Positions 47,376-57,470 are shown, counted from the first letter of the stretch. The stretch is DNA of 64,000 nt from Alviniconcha marisindica (GCA_018857735.1 JABMCL010002025.1:363501-427500), one strand, 5' to 3'. Program-made: numbers and translations. The notes: generated by a model not told the origin, from the sequence alone.

Positions 47376-47439
47376 GGACTCACCCATGTCTAGCAATTTA
47401 AAAGGGTATTTTCACCCTTTTCAAAAAATTCTAAAGGGT

Positions 47440-47540
47440 ATCTTCTTCTTTTTTTTCTTTCTTTTTTTCTTCTTCTTTTTTCTTCTTCTTCTTCTTCTTC
47501 TTTGAGGGTGAACCACAGGAACAGAGAGAGAGAGAGAGAA
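47440..47540. repeat. TTC/TTTTC-rich tract and short GA
   Basis: Low complexity TTCTTC tract (47442-47502) followed by GAGAGAGAGA at 47524-47539. Confidence 0.85.
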
Positions 47541-47594
47541 CCTGCAATCAAGACAGAAGTGTTGCAATCTACCCAGATCTGCAGTTACTTTATC

Positions 47595-47795
47595 CACCAA
47601 AATTCTAATTTGGAATCCAGGAGATCTTGCAACTTTGGTAAACACAAAAGCCACTCCAAGTCCAAACTTGGAGTAAAGCTCTGTTACAGACTGATCTAAC
47701 CTTTCATCAGAATTCAAATTTGGAATCCGGAAGATCTTGCAACTTAGGTAAACACAAAAGCCACTGTTACAGCTCTGTTACAGATTGATCTAACC
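47595..47795. repeat. direct duplication, ~110 bp period
   Basis: AATTTGGAATCCAGGAGATC ... AAACACAAAAGCCACT and CTCTGTTACAGACTGATCTA occur twice, in diverged copies. Confidence 0.75.
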
Positions 47796-48215
47796 TTTCT
47801 TCAGACGGATTTCTGCGTATGAATTCAGCACTAATTTGACCATACACCATCCTTGTGGTCTGCTTTTTTCACATCTTGTCAGTACTGACTGCTGAAAGTT
47901 AACCGAACCAGTGCAAATTTGTTTTTTTGTATGCTTAATTGTTGGAGCATAACCACAGAGCACTGCTGCACAAATGCAGGTCATCATTTCCCTGTTTGGC
48001 TGTCCTTGCGTAGATTAGCCAAGTCAAATTCACATTGATGATGACGTGGGGTGTAATGTCCTCAGATGTCGGGCTGACATATTAGGGACAAACAAATTCA
48101 CTTAGCCATGTACTCCTACAGCACCGTGAACTATGAGTTTGACCTTTTCTTGTAGGCCTGCTGAATTTGGGAGTGCTGGTTGAGTCAGCACATTGGCTGA
48201 GTCTTCAGGGTGGTC
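47796..48215. other. no gene; short E1 fragment
   Basis: TGTAATGTCCTCAGATGTCG and ACATATTAGGGACAAAC at 48050-48093 are an E1 fragment. The rest is unrecognised. Confidence 0.45.
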
Positions 48216-48219
48216 ATGT

Positions 48220-48770
48220 TTTAATTTTGGTGTACCGGTTAGCCTTCAGCACCATTACAATTTAATTTTGGTGTACTGGTTAGCCTTCAGCACCATTACA
48301 ATTTAATTTTGGTGTACCAATTAGCCTTCAGCACCATTACAATTTAATTTTGGTGTACTGGTTAGCCTTCAGCACCATTACAATTTAATTTTGGTGTACA
48401 GGTTAGCCTTCAGCACCATTACAATTTAATTTTGGTGTACCAATTAGCCTTCAGCATCATTACAATTAATTTTGGTGTACCAATTAGCCTTCAGCACCCT
48501 TACAATTTAATTTTGGTGTACCAATTAGCCTTCAGCACCCTTACAATTTAATTTTGGTGTACCAATTAGCCTTCAGCACCATTACAATTTAATTTTGGTG
48601 TACCAATTAGCCTTCAGCACCATTACAATTTAATTTTGGTGTACCAATTAGCCTTCAGCACCATTACAATTTAATTTTGGTGTACCAGTTAGCCTTCAGC
48701 ACCATTACAATTTAATTTTGGGTACCAAATAGCCTTCAGCACCATTACAATTGAATTTTGAAGACACACT
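48220..48770. repeat. 41-bp minisatellite, ~13 copies
   Basis: Units of CAATTTAATTTTGGTGTACC with AATTAGCCTTCAGCACCATTA. Each carries the acceptor-like string TAGCCTTCAG on the plus strand, but no exon is recognised next to it. Confidence 0.92.
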
Positions 48771-49045
48771 CAGTGTTCACTTTCGCTTGCAGCTTACATG
48801 ATTGGATAGAGTGAAAGGCAGCAGCCAACGAACACTGAGAAGACATTTTAGTCACTGATTCATAATTGAAGACAAGTTTGTTTTTGCTTTTAGATACCTT
48901 ATTGATTTCGTGATCTTCGTCTTCTCCTGCTGAAGCTAGGCGTGTGTGCAGGTGTCGGCAAAAAGAAAAGAAGAAAATTGAGAAGAGGAAAGAAAAACTT
49001 CAGCTTTTTGTTTTTGATTTATAGTTTTATACCCCTGCAAAAGTG
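48771..49045. other. no recognisable feature
   Basis: Upstream flank of the array before ANK-SOCS-2. Confidence 0.35.
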
Positions 49046-49385
49046 ATGTGTCAACGAATATAACACACAAAATGAATTTTTCAGCTGACTGTGTTTTCCA
49101 TTGAGGAATATAACATAGGAAATGAATTTTTTAGCTGACTGTGTTTTCCATTGAGGAATATGACACACGAAATGAATTTTTCAGCTGACTGTGTTTTCCA
49201 TTGAGGAATATAACACACAAAATGAATTTTTCAGCTGACTGTGTTTTCCATTGAGGAATATAACACACAAAATGAGTTTTTCAGCTGACTGTGTTTTCCA
49301 TTGAGGAATGTAACACACAAAATGAATTTTTCAGCACACTGTGTTTTCCATTAAGGAATATAGCACACAAAATGAATTTTTTGAC

Positions 49386-49452
49386 ACTACAAGTACAAAG
49401 CACCCATGGACACTGAGAAGCTTCTGATGGCTATTTGTGACTCCCCTTCAAA
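49386..49452 (+). pseudogene. shorter partial copy of ANK-SOCS-2 exon 1
   Basis: Reads AP then MDTEKLLMAICDSPSK, followed by the same AAA|GTAATA junction. It lacks the acceptor and the first bases of the exon. Confidence 0.7.
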
Positions 49453-49516
49453 AGTAATATATGTTAAGGAATATAGCACACAAAATGAATTTTTCAGTGC
49501 ACTGTGTTTTTTCAGA

Positions 49517-49598
49517 ATGTCAGGGAGTCGTACACTACAAAGCACCCATGGATAACAGAAAGCTTCTGGTGGCTATTTGTGACTCCCCTGCAAAAGTA
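49517..49598 (+). pseudogene. partial copy of ANK-SOCS-2 exon 1
   Basis: Preceded by an acceptor (TTTTTTCAG), it reads CQGVVHYKAPMDNRKLLVAI then CDSPAK in frame, against CQGAVHYRAPMDNEKLLMAI then CDSPAK in the real exon. It ends at AAA|GTAATA, a donor-like junction, where minisatellite resumes. It could be an alternative mini-exon or a relic. Confidence 0.75.
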
Positions 49599-50004
49599 AT
49601 ATGTTAAGGAATATAACACACAGAATGAATTTTTCAGCACACTCTGTTTTCCATTAAGGAATATAACATACAAAATGAATTTTTCAGCACACTATGTTTT
49701 CCATTAAGGAATATAACACACGAAATGATTTTTTTAGCATACTGTGTTTTCCATTAAGGAATATAACATACAAAATGAATTTTTCAGCACACTATGTTTT
49801 CCATTAAGGAATATAACACACGAAATGAATTTTTCAGCACACTGTGTTTTCCATTAAGGAATATAACACATGATATGAATTTTTCAACACACTGTGTTTT
49901 CCACTAAGGAATATAACACACAAAATGAATTTTTCAGCACACTGTGTTTTCCACTAAGGAAAATAACACACGTAATGAATTTTTCAGCACACTGTGTTTT
50001 TCAG

Positions 50005-50237
50005 AATGCCAGGGAGCCGTACACTACAGAGCACCCATGGACAACGAAAAGCTTCTGATGGCTATTTGCGACTCTCCTGCAAAAGCCTTGGAGCTGCTTT
50101 CAAACGGTATGGACCCCAATGCTACTGACTGCTCAGGAACTCCAGCAGTCATTCGTGCAGTGGAGCTGGGGCAGGAGGATGTCGCACTTGCTCTCATCAA
50201 TGCTGGCTGTGCCGTCAACGTTGTGAAACACTATCAA
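50005..50237 (+). CDS. ANK-SOCS-2 exon 1
   Basis: Acceptor TGTTTTTCAG; ATG at 50037; encodes MDNEKLLMAICDSPAKALEL and the second repeat (TPAVIRAVELGQEDVALALI). Donor CAA|GTAAGG at 50238. The exon spans the splice boundaries; coding is certain only from 50037. Confidence 0.8.
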
Positions 50238-53200
50238 GTAAGGCCAAATTAAACTACTGATATAGCGATAATGCTAATAGGAATATATGTATATATATAT
50301 ATATGAGTAATGTCTGTGCACTCGAGGTGTTTCCACAGGGGCAGTGAGTTTTAACCTGGGTTAGAGAATCAACAAACAAGTTCGTTTCAGATTTGGATCA
50401 GCGAGTAGCACTATAGGAGAACTATTATGTCTTGTGATCCAGTCGTGTGACTTGGTTTTTGCCACCTAACTTAGGCACTGAACGTCCTAACTCTCCTGTC
50501 CATCGCATGCGCACTCCAGGCATCGCTTTCCGGCACCTTCCTGCAAACTCTGCCAGAATTGGTTACACCACTGAAGGGGCACTACTTATCTCCACGTGGG
50601 TGTCCACCGATGCTGTCAGCGCCCTCCAGAAGGTTTGGGTACTGATAAAACAGTGGAAGCAACATAGCGTCTAAGCACGCACGTAAACATGAGGCACATC
50701 CATCCCGGGTAAAAGAAAGAGTTACGTCTCGGTTCAGACGATTTTGGTTTTATTTGTGCTGGCGTAAGCGATGTGGACAGTCGTAAAGGAAATGCCTGAT
50801 AATGTGGTATAATCTGAGTTGGGATCATTCTCAGGTGACCCTCTGTGGTTAACTGGAATGTTAAGGTCCAATATCTAAATGAACACATGTAAGGTGTTCT
50901 TGTTGCCCATTTGCAGGGCTGTTAGTCATTCATGGGCATCCTACAGCAGTGCTTGCTAAACATGTGAAGCCAAGTTGTTGTTGTGTAAGGTGTTCTCGCC
51001 CCTGGTTTTCGGAGTTGTCACTCGCTCATGGAAATCCCTCTGTTTTGCTTGATGTGTGAAGCCAAGTTGTCATGTAAGGTGTTCTCGCTCCTGGTTTTCA
51101 GGGTTGTCACTCGCTCATGGATGTTCCACAAGAGAGCTTGCATGACATGTGAAGCCTGTATAAGGTGTTCTCGCTCCTGGTTTTCAGGGTTTATTGCTCA
51201 TTCATGGATGTCCCACAAGAGTGCGTGCTTGATGTGTGAAGCCACGTTGTCGTTGTGTAAGGTGTTCTCGCTCCCGATTTCCAGGTTGTCACTCGCTCGT
51301 GGAAATCCCTCTGGTGTGCTTGATGTGTGAAGCCAAGCTGTTGTGTAAGGTGCTGTTCTCCATGTTTTCAGGGTTTATTACTCACTCATGGATGTCCCAC
51401 AAGAGTGCTTGGTTGACGTGTGAAGCCAAGTTCTCGTTGTGTTAAGGTGTCCATGTTCCTGGTTTTCAAGGTTTTCCCTCGCTCGTGGAAATCCTCTGCT
51501 GTGCGTCATAATTGAAGCCAAGTTGTGGTTGCGTTAGGTTTCCTCGCTCCTGGTTTTCAGGGTTTATTACTTACTCATGGATGTCCCACACGAGTGATTG
51601 CTTGGCGTGTGAAGCCTGTGTAAGGTATCCTCGCTTCTGGTTTTCAGGGCAGTCACTCGCTCATGGATGTTCCACAAGAGAGCTTGCTCGATGTGTGAAG
51701 CCAAGTTGTCTTTGTGTCAGGTGTCCTCGCTCCTGCTTTTCAGGGCTGTCACTTGTTCATGGATGTCCCACAAGAGAGCTTGCTTGACATGTGACGCCTG
51801 TGTAAGGTGTTCTCGCTCCTGGTTTTCAGGGCTGCCACTCGCTCATGGACATCCCCCTGCTGTTCTTCACGTGTGAAGCCAAGTTGTCGTTGTGTAAGGT
51901 ATTCTCGCTCCTGGTTTTCAGGGCTGTCACTCGCTCATGGACATCCCCCTGCTGTGCCTGGCCTGCGAGGCCAAGATGGACCGCGTCGTGCAGCGTCTGC
52001 TGGACCACCCGCACTGCGACGTCCAGCTGGCGGACGAGCGTGAGAACAACACCATCCTGCACCTGGCGCTGCTGAAGGGCCACCTCCGCCTGGTGGACCA
52101 GCTCCTGCCCAGGGGACTGCTGCTGAGGGCCGACAAGCGCGGCTTCACGCCGCTCCACATCGCCGCGCGCAGGGGCAAGCTGGAGCTCCTCCACAAGTTC
52201 TTCGGCCAGTGGCGGCGGGAAAACGGGCAGCAGGTTCGCCTGGCGAAGGGGCTGCAGTCTGGGGACCTACAGGCGGGCAGCCGCGGCTGGGACGCAAGCT
52301 CGGTCACCAGGTCGCCACCGACAAGCGCCTCGAGGGTGGACGTCGACCACCTCACCAGATCACCAGTGAATCGGGGCCTCGAGGCGGGCGTAGACCGCGT
52401 CACCAGTTCGCCAGCGACAAGCGTCTGTCGAGTGGACGTCGACCACCTCACCAGATCACCAGTGGATCGGGGCCTCGAGGCGGGCGTAGACCGCGTCACC
52501 AGTTCGCCAGCGACAAGCGTCTGTCGAGTGGACGTCGACCACCTCACCAGACCTCCAGCAACGCGTGGCCTTGAGGCGGGCCTGCAGGACCGCGTCGCCA
52601 GTTCCCCAGTCACAGGGACTTCTGAGGGGACCCGCGACCCTGAGCTCAACCCTCCGCACTCCCGCCCCAAAGGGGCCAGGCTGGAGGACCGGCACCAGGA
52701 AGGCCTCTCGGCGGAGGAGGTCTGCCAGTCGTGGAAATCCCTCCGGCAGCTCCGGCACTTCCGGCCCTGCGAGGCGCTGACGGAGCTCCGCGTCAAGGGC
52801 TCCGACAACACCATGCTGCACCTGGCCGCCACGGGGGCCCACGTCTCCACCGTCAGGTACCTGCTGGCGCACGGCGCCGACGTCGACGTCCGCAACGACG
52901 AGCGCATGACGCCGCTGATGTGCCTGGTGGGCGGGGCGGGGCTGTCGCAGCAGGCGGAGGAGGCGGCGCGGGCGCTGATCGAGGCCGGCTGCGACTGCAA
53001 CCTCCCCGGGGCCTTCTCCCAGAGCGCGCCGCCCTGCCGCCGCGTCACGCCGCTGGCGGCCGCCGCGCGTCGGAACAGCATCCGCATGGTGGACCTGCTG
53101 CTGGCGGCGGGAGCCGCCGCCTCGACGCGCGCGGACGGCGAGGACACCGCGCTGATGGCCGCCCTGCGCCACCGCGCGTGCGAGGCGGCCTGGCACATGC

Positions 53201-54336
53201 TGAGCAGGCGCCCGCGGGACGGGCTGGCGGTCAACCACCAGGACCGATCCGGCGACTCCGCCCTGCACCTGGCGGCGTCCTGCCGACGCAAGAGGCCGGA
53301 GATCGCGGAGCTGCTCCTGCGGCGCGGCGCGGACGCGAAGCTGGTCAACAGCCGGCAGCACACCCCGCTGACCCTGGCCGTCTCCCTGGGCGCCCTGGAC
53401 GTGGTGGAGACCATCCTGCGGCATCGCCCGGGGCTGCTGAGCCACGGCTCCGGCCCTGGCTCCGGCCCTGGCTCCGGCTCCGGACCTCCTGCTCCCTGCA
53501 GCGGGCAGTCCGCGCTCCACCTTTGCCTGCAGCCGGCCGCAGGCGACAGCCTTCCCATGGTGCGCCTGCTCCTGCGTCACGGGGCCGACATCAACGCCGT
53601 GCAGGCGGCCATGACTCCGCTGGAGAGGTCGCTGGCGGCGCAGGAGGTGCACCTGACCCACCTCCTCGTCTCCCTGCGCTGCCGGGTGCGGGACACGGCC
53701 CCGGTCAGGTCCTTCCTGTCTTGCCACCGCTCGGGCGCCCTGCCGCCGTTGGGGAAGGACAGCCGCGGGAAGGTGCACGTCAGCCAGCCGCCGGCGTCGC
53801 CAGCATCATCAGCATCAGCATCACCATCATCATCATCAGCAGCACCAGTGTCATCATCAGCAGCACCTGCATCGTCATCAGCAGCAGCTCCAGCATCGTC
53901 GTCAGCATCACCAGCATCCCCTGTCAGCATCACCATCACCATCATCATCACCAGCAGCATCAGCAGCAGCAGCAGCAGCCCTGCTCAGCCTCCCCACCGG
54001 ATGATGCGGACGCCAGGACTGGGCCGTGGAAGGCGGGGGCGAGGGGCAGCCGGCGACCGTTCAGGCAAAGACGACGACGTCGAGAGGGAGACGAGAAGGC
54101 TGAAGATCCTGGAGATCGTCGCCTATCTGAGCAGGTACCTCAACGAACCTCCCTCGCTGCTCTCTCTGTGTACGGATGTCGTCCGGAGCAGAGTCCGCCG
54201 TGCTGGGCGGAGCTTCGCGGAGGCTGCCCAGCTGCCCTTGCCGGCGAGCCTCATCAGCGCCATCTTGTACAGGGACGACGCCAGACGTTTGCTCCACGAC
54301 GATGAGGTCAGCGTGGTTGTCGACCGCAAGCCGTAG
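50037..54336 (+). CDS. ankyrin-repeat SOCS-box protein ANK-SOCS-2, 2 exons, 871 aa
   Basis: Exon 1 (coding 50037-50237) ends at CAA|GTAAGG, phase 0. Exon 2 (51922-54336) follows GGTTTTCAG, also phase 0, giving VVKHYQ then GCHSLMDIPLL. Residues 1-165 hold five ankyrin repeats; about 166-355 is a linker with a coding tandem repeat (203-281); 355-665 holds about eight more repeats (TMLHLAATGAHVSTVRYLLA, TPLAAAARRNSIRMVDLLL, SALHLAASCRRKRPEIAELL); 694-756 is Ser/Ala-rich; 810-853 is a SOCS box (SLLSLC ... QLPLPASLISAILY). The expected role is substrate receptor of an Elongin B/C-Cullin 5 ligase. The exon 1 frame is open back to the acceptor at 50005 (CQGAVHYRAP), so a further 5' coding exon is possible. 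Exon 2 is far richer in G+C than its surroundings. Confidence 0.85.
50238..50904. other. ANK-SOCS-2 intron, 5' part
   Basis: A short TA run at 50285-50304; the rest is unrecognised. Confidence 0.45.
50905..51921 (+). repeat. tandem array of splice-acceptor/exon-start units (~91 bp)
   Basis: Eleven units precede the real exon 2. Their exon-like parts begin at 50917, 51012, 51102, 51188, 51285, 51372, 51471, 51561, 51648, 51744 and 51830; the real one is at 51922. A typical unit has TCTCGCTCCTGGTTTTCAG, then GGCTGTCACTCGCTCATGG and related exon 2 sequence (ATCCCCCTGCTGT), then GTGTGAAGCCAAGTTGTCGT and the donor-like TGTGTAAGG. Spacing alternates between about 87 and 96 bp, suggesting a two-unit higher-order period. 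Confidence 0.93.
51922..54336 (+). CDS. ANK-SOCS-2 exon 2
   Basis: One frame of 804 codons plus TAG with no intron. It covers the third to thirteenth ankyrin repeats, the linker and the SOCS box. The start of this exon and its acceptor are repeated about 11 times immediately upstream. Long frames on the opposite strand (for example 53558-51927) come from high G+C content and are not genes. Confidence 0.87.
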   Translation, partial: GCHSLMDIPLLCLACEAKMDRVVQRLLDHPHCDVQLADERENNTILHLALLKGHLRLVDQLLPRGLLLRADKRGFTPLHIAARRGKLELLHKFFGQWRRENGQQVRLAKGLQSGDLQAGSRGWDASSVTRSPPTSASRVDVDHLTRSPVNRGLEAGVDRVTSSPATSVCRVDVDHLTRSPVDRGLEAGVDRVTSSPATSVCRVDVDHLTRPPATRGLEAGLQDRVASSPVTGTSEGTRDPELNPPHSRPKGARLEDRHQEGLSAEEVCQSWKSLRQLRHFRPCEALTELRVKGSDNTMLHLAATGAHVSTVRYLLAHGADVDVRNDERMTPLMCLVGGAGLSQQAEEAARALIEAGCDCNLPGAFSQSAPPCRRVTPLAAAARRNSIRMVDLLLAAGAAASTRADGEDTALMAALRHRACEAAWHMLSRRPRDGLAVNHQDRSGDSALHLAASCRRKRPEIAELLLRRGADAKLVNSRQHTPLTLAVSLGALDVVETILRHRPGLLSHGSGPGSGPGSGSGPPAPCSGQSALHLCLQPAAGDSLPMVRLLLRHGADINAVQAAMTPLERSLAAQEVHLTHLLVSLRCRVRDTAPVRSFLSCHRSGALPPLGKDSRGKVHVSQPPASPASSASASPSSSSAAPVSSSAAPASSSAAAPASSSASPASPVSITITIIITSSISSSSSSPAQPPHRMMRTPGLGRGRRGRGAAGDRSGKDDDVERETRRLKILEIVAYLSRYLNEPPSLLSLCTDVVRSRVRRAGRSFAEAAQLPLPASLISAILYRDDARRLLHDDEVSVVVDRKP
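52327..52580 (+). repeat. coding minisatellite, 96-bp (32-residue) unit
   Basis: Inside exon 2, in frame: RVDVDHLTRSPVNRGLEAG and VDRVTSSPATSVC repeat about 2.5 times with few differences at DNA level. The unit is a multiple of three, so copy number can change without breaking the frame. It lies in the linker between ankyrin blocks. Confidence 0.9.
53795..53985 (+). repeat. coding CAT/CAG trinucleotide-rich tract
   Basis: Exon 2 encodes a Ser/Ala/Pro stretch followed by an Ile/Thr/Ser stretch (SITITIIITSSISSSSSS) from imperfect CATCAT and CAGCAG runs, between the last ankyrin repeat and the SOCS box. The whole tract stays in frame. Confidence 0.88.
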
Positions 54337-54424
54337 GTGTGTGTGCGCCTGTGTCTGTTCCGTTGATCTTCTCGATTCAGTTCAGTTCAATTCAATTCAA
54401 TTTTAAAAAAAAAACCAAAAAAAC

Positions 54425-54535
54425 ACCACTTTAATTATTATAATAATAATAATAGGGAACTTATAGAGCGCTTTCAGAAACTCAAAGCGCTTTACAGTTC
54501 AGCTTAAAGAAAAACATGCAGTGCGCAAATATACA
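54425..54535 (+). mobile_element. dispersed repeat (AATAATAGGGAACTTATAG family)
   Basis: Second copy of the element at 20080: AATAATAGGGAACTTATAGA, ACTCAAAGCGCTTTACAG, TTAAAGAAAAACATGCAGTG. Confidence 0.65.
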
Positions 54536-54659
54536 AGCGTACAAAACATATGAAAATTAACAAACATTTTCATACAAAGCATGGCAAAAACACAAGCACA
54601 CAAGATCGTATCCCACAAGGGTCAATTTTGTTGTGGTCATGGCGGGCTCGTAAAATAAT

Positions 54660-55635
54660 GAATACATAAAGTTAAAAGAACGATACAACAACAAGCACAA
54701 CACCACCAACAGAAGGGTCTTACCTTGACCATAGTTATAAATATAGAACAAGCACAACACCTCCAGCAAAGGGGTCTTACCTTGACCATAGTTATAAATA
54801 TAGAACAAGCACAACACCACCAACAGAAGGGTCTTACCTTGACCATAGTTATAAATACAGAACAAGCACAACACCTCCAGCAAAGGGTTTTTACCTTGAC
54901 CATAGTTATAAATATAGAACAAGCACAACACCACCAGCAAAGGGTCTTACCTTGACCATAGTTATAAATACAGAACAAGCACAACACCTCCAGCAATAGG
55001 GTCTTACCTTGACCATAGTTATAAATATAGAACAAGCACAACACCACCAGCAAAGGGTCTTACCTTGACCATAGTTATAAATATCAGAACAAGCACAACA
55101 CCTCCAGCAAAGGGTCTTACCTTGACCATAGTTATAAATAAGAACAAGCACAACACCTCCAGCAAAGGGTCTTTACCTTGACCATAGTTATAAATATAGA
55201 ACAAGCACAACACCTCCAGCAAAGGGTCTTACCCTTGACCATAGTTATAAATATAGAACAAGCACAACACCTCCAGCAAAGGGGTTTTACCTTGACCATA
55301 GTTATAAATATAGAACAAGCACAACACCTCCAGCAATAGGGTCTTACCTTGACCATAGTTAAAAATAGAACAAGCACAAACTCCACATAGGTCTTACCTG
55401 ACCATAGTTATAAATAAGAACAAGCAAAACACCACCAACAGAAGGGTCTTACCTTGACCATAGTTATAAATATAGAACAAGCACAACACCACCAACAGAA
55501 GGGTCTTACCGTAACCATAGTTATAAATATAGAACAAGCACAATACCACCACAGAAAGGGTCTTACCTTGACCATAGTTATAAATATAGAACAGCAAACA
55601 AGCAAAGTACGACCAGTATAATATAGAACAAGACA
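54660..55635. repeat. 57-bp minisatellite, ~16 copies
   Basis: Units of GGGTCTTACCTTGACCATAG with TTATAAATATAGAACAAGCA and CAACACCACCAACAGAA. On the minus strand nearly every unit has GGTCAAG|GTAAGA, a consensus splice donor. No exon with protein similarity is recognised next to it. Confidence 0.92.
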
Positions 55636-55764
55636 ACCCACAGATAGTACTGAACTTATGATCACATACTCAGTTTTTGTTTAAAAATAAGAAAATGTAA
55701 TATCATAAATGTAATTAATTAAAGTATCACAAGACAGCTATTAAATAATTAATTAAAGTACCAC

Positions 55765-55777
55765 ACACACACAAACA

Positions 55778-55823
<46 letters not shown>
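55765..55823. repeat. (CA)n microsatellite
   Basis: About 55 bases of CA. Confidence 0.95.
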
Positions 55824-55824
<1 letters not shown>

Positions 55825-55914
55825 TTCTGCTCCTTCTGTGCTTTCTAGGTGTGTGTTGTGCTCTCAGTTTTGGCGCCTGAAGATCAAGTTATGCCAAAAC
55901 ACGATCCCATCACA

Positions 55915-56090
55915 TAAAAGTTCCAAATAACGCTATTTAATTTTAAGGACAAAAACGAAACCTGCAAATTTTCGGGGTAATCCCCTTTACCAAGCTACAA
56001 AACGACACTTAAACAACAGTTAAACGGTCCCGTCCCTAATAAGCCTTATGGTTTCTGTGGACGTTAAGCACCATGTTTACATACTTACAG
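55915..56090. mobile_element. GGTAATCCCCTTTA-family repeat and E1-type tail
   Basis: 55915-56015 is the second copy of the repeat at 41400. 56025-56085 is an E1 tail in reverse (CCCGTCCCTAATAAGCCTTA, GTGGACGTTAAGCACCATG). Confidence 0.6.
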
Positions 56091-56560
56091 TTAAACGGTG
56101 AAAAACGATGAGAAATGAAATGGAGAGCTAAATCACCTGTCTGTTTTAATTGGGTTGAGCTATGTTGTTTTTCTCTCCAGTGCTTGGAAAAATGTTTCAG
56201 ATTTTTTTTTTTTTTTTTTTTTTGCTATGCCAAAGCACACCAGGCAGTCTTCTTGTCTGAGTCAACCTTGTCATGGGCAGTTTACTGTCACGGCGAACTA
56301 GTGTACTCTCCATGGTTTGGAACTCAGTTCTGGGTATCTTAGGTGGGTTGGGTTGGGGTTTTTTGAGCTGACAAGGACCACTTGCCCAAGGCTGACTTTA
56401 TCGACATAATTCTGTGCAACAGCTCGTGCAGAACGTAGCTGCTGCTTCTTCGTCTTCCACAGTCTGCTCCAAGTCTGCTGATGGTAGCTAGACCATTACT
56501 AATACTTGTGTCTGTGTGGGTGGCTTGTGAAGGAATTTCTGGAGGAAGATGCAGATCTCT
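56091..56560. other. no recognisable feature
   Basis: Contains poly-T near 56200-56223. A segment near 56500-56560 (TGTGTCTGTGTGGGTGGCTT, GGAGGAAGATGCAGATC) recurs near 56990-57160, split by a GA microsatellite. Confidence 0.45.
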
Positions 56561-56561
56561 G

Positions 56562-56885
56562 CCAATCAATCAATCAGTGTTTTATTTTATGTCTGTTCGC
56601 ATCCAGGTGATATCAGACAACAACAACTAAAGCATACATTAGTATATTATTCGAACTTGCCCACAAGACTATGAACAGTCAGTTTAACAATAGAATTTAT
56701 AACATCAGTATTATACAAAATATCTCTTACTTTTTTGCAAGCATTAAAGTCATGTCCATATTTCTGAAACTCCGTGGTAGTAGGACATTCAAGCAGTATG
56801 TGTTTAACAGATAATATATTCTTACAAACGCATGTCACATTCTGTGAATATGTAGTGTTCCATGAATTTAGACGTAATTGCTAAA
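56562..56885 (-). pseudogene. LINE 3' end remnant (HILLECP family)
   Basis: Minus-strand frame with LSVKHILLECPTTTEF. Its 3' part has AATAAA and an (ATTG)n tail near 56563-56575. Same family and extent as 14255-14592, with many differences, so both are old 5'-truncated copies. Confidence 0.75.
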
Positions 56886-57038
56886 TACCTTGAACAAGAA
56901 GGTATCGCAGGTTTTTTGTTTGGTTGGTTTTTTCAAGTTCTTTATACACATTCTTCTCAGATCTCTGCCACCAAGCTTTCAGATGATACTAGTGTCTGTG
57001 TGGGTTGCTTGTGAAGGAGAGAGATCAAATGAGAAACG

Positions 57039-57044
<6 letters not shown>

Positions 57045-57100
<56 letters not shown>
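57045..57100. repeat. (GA)n microsatellite
   Basis: About 55 bases of GA within a duplicated segment. Confidence 0.95.
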
Positions 57101-57101
<1 letters not shown>

Positions 57102-57214
57102 CTCTGGAGACAGACAGACAGGGAATGAGAAACAATTTCTGGAGGAGGATGCAGATCCCTGACAATCTGTCAGATATTTTGGCCAGTGTTTTAAACAGCA
57201 CCATTTTGTGACCA

Positions 57215-57470
57215 AAGCAAAGCATAGGGACAGTTGTTGGACAGTTTAATTATTATTTTTTAGCATAGTTTGAATAATTACGATCATGAGAAATAGCTGC
57301 CTAGTCCCAGAGCAAAGTTATCCCAAGGTCTTCAAGAAACGAGGAGCAAAATCCCTGCACAATTATTTCATAATAGACGCCGTTTTCTACAACTACAATC
57401 ACATGAAATAGTTGTAAAAGCTGTTTGTGTACATTAATCATTAGCACTACATTTCACAGTTGCACTTTTA
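57215..57470. other. no recognisable feature
   Basis: AT-rich and unrecognised. Confidence 0.35.

Larger units (their letters stand above)
49050..50004. repeat. ~53-bp minisatellite abutting ANK-SOCS-2 exon 1
   Basis: About 15 units of AGGAATATAACACACAAAAT with GAATTTTTCAGCACACTGTG and TTTTCCATTA. The last unit supplies the exon 1 acceptor (TGTTTTTCAG at 49995-50004). Two units contain partial copies of exon 1 (49386-49452 and 49517-49598). Confidence 0.9.

Noticed and set aside
51927..53778. Long minus-strand frames (543 and 440 codons) opposite ANK-SOCS-2 exon 2
   Set aside because: They are shadows of the G+C-rich ankyrin coding strand. The plus strand encodes recognisable ankyrin repeats and a SOCS box.
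52731..54305. Second plus-strand frame of 524 codons inside ANK-SOCS-2 exon 2
   Set aside because: Ala/Arg/Gly/Pro-rich translation typical of an alternative frame of G+C-rich DNA; no domain is recognised.
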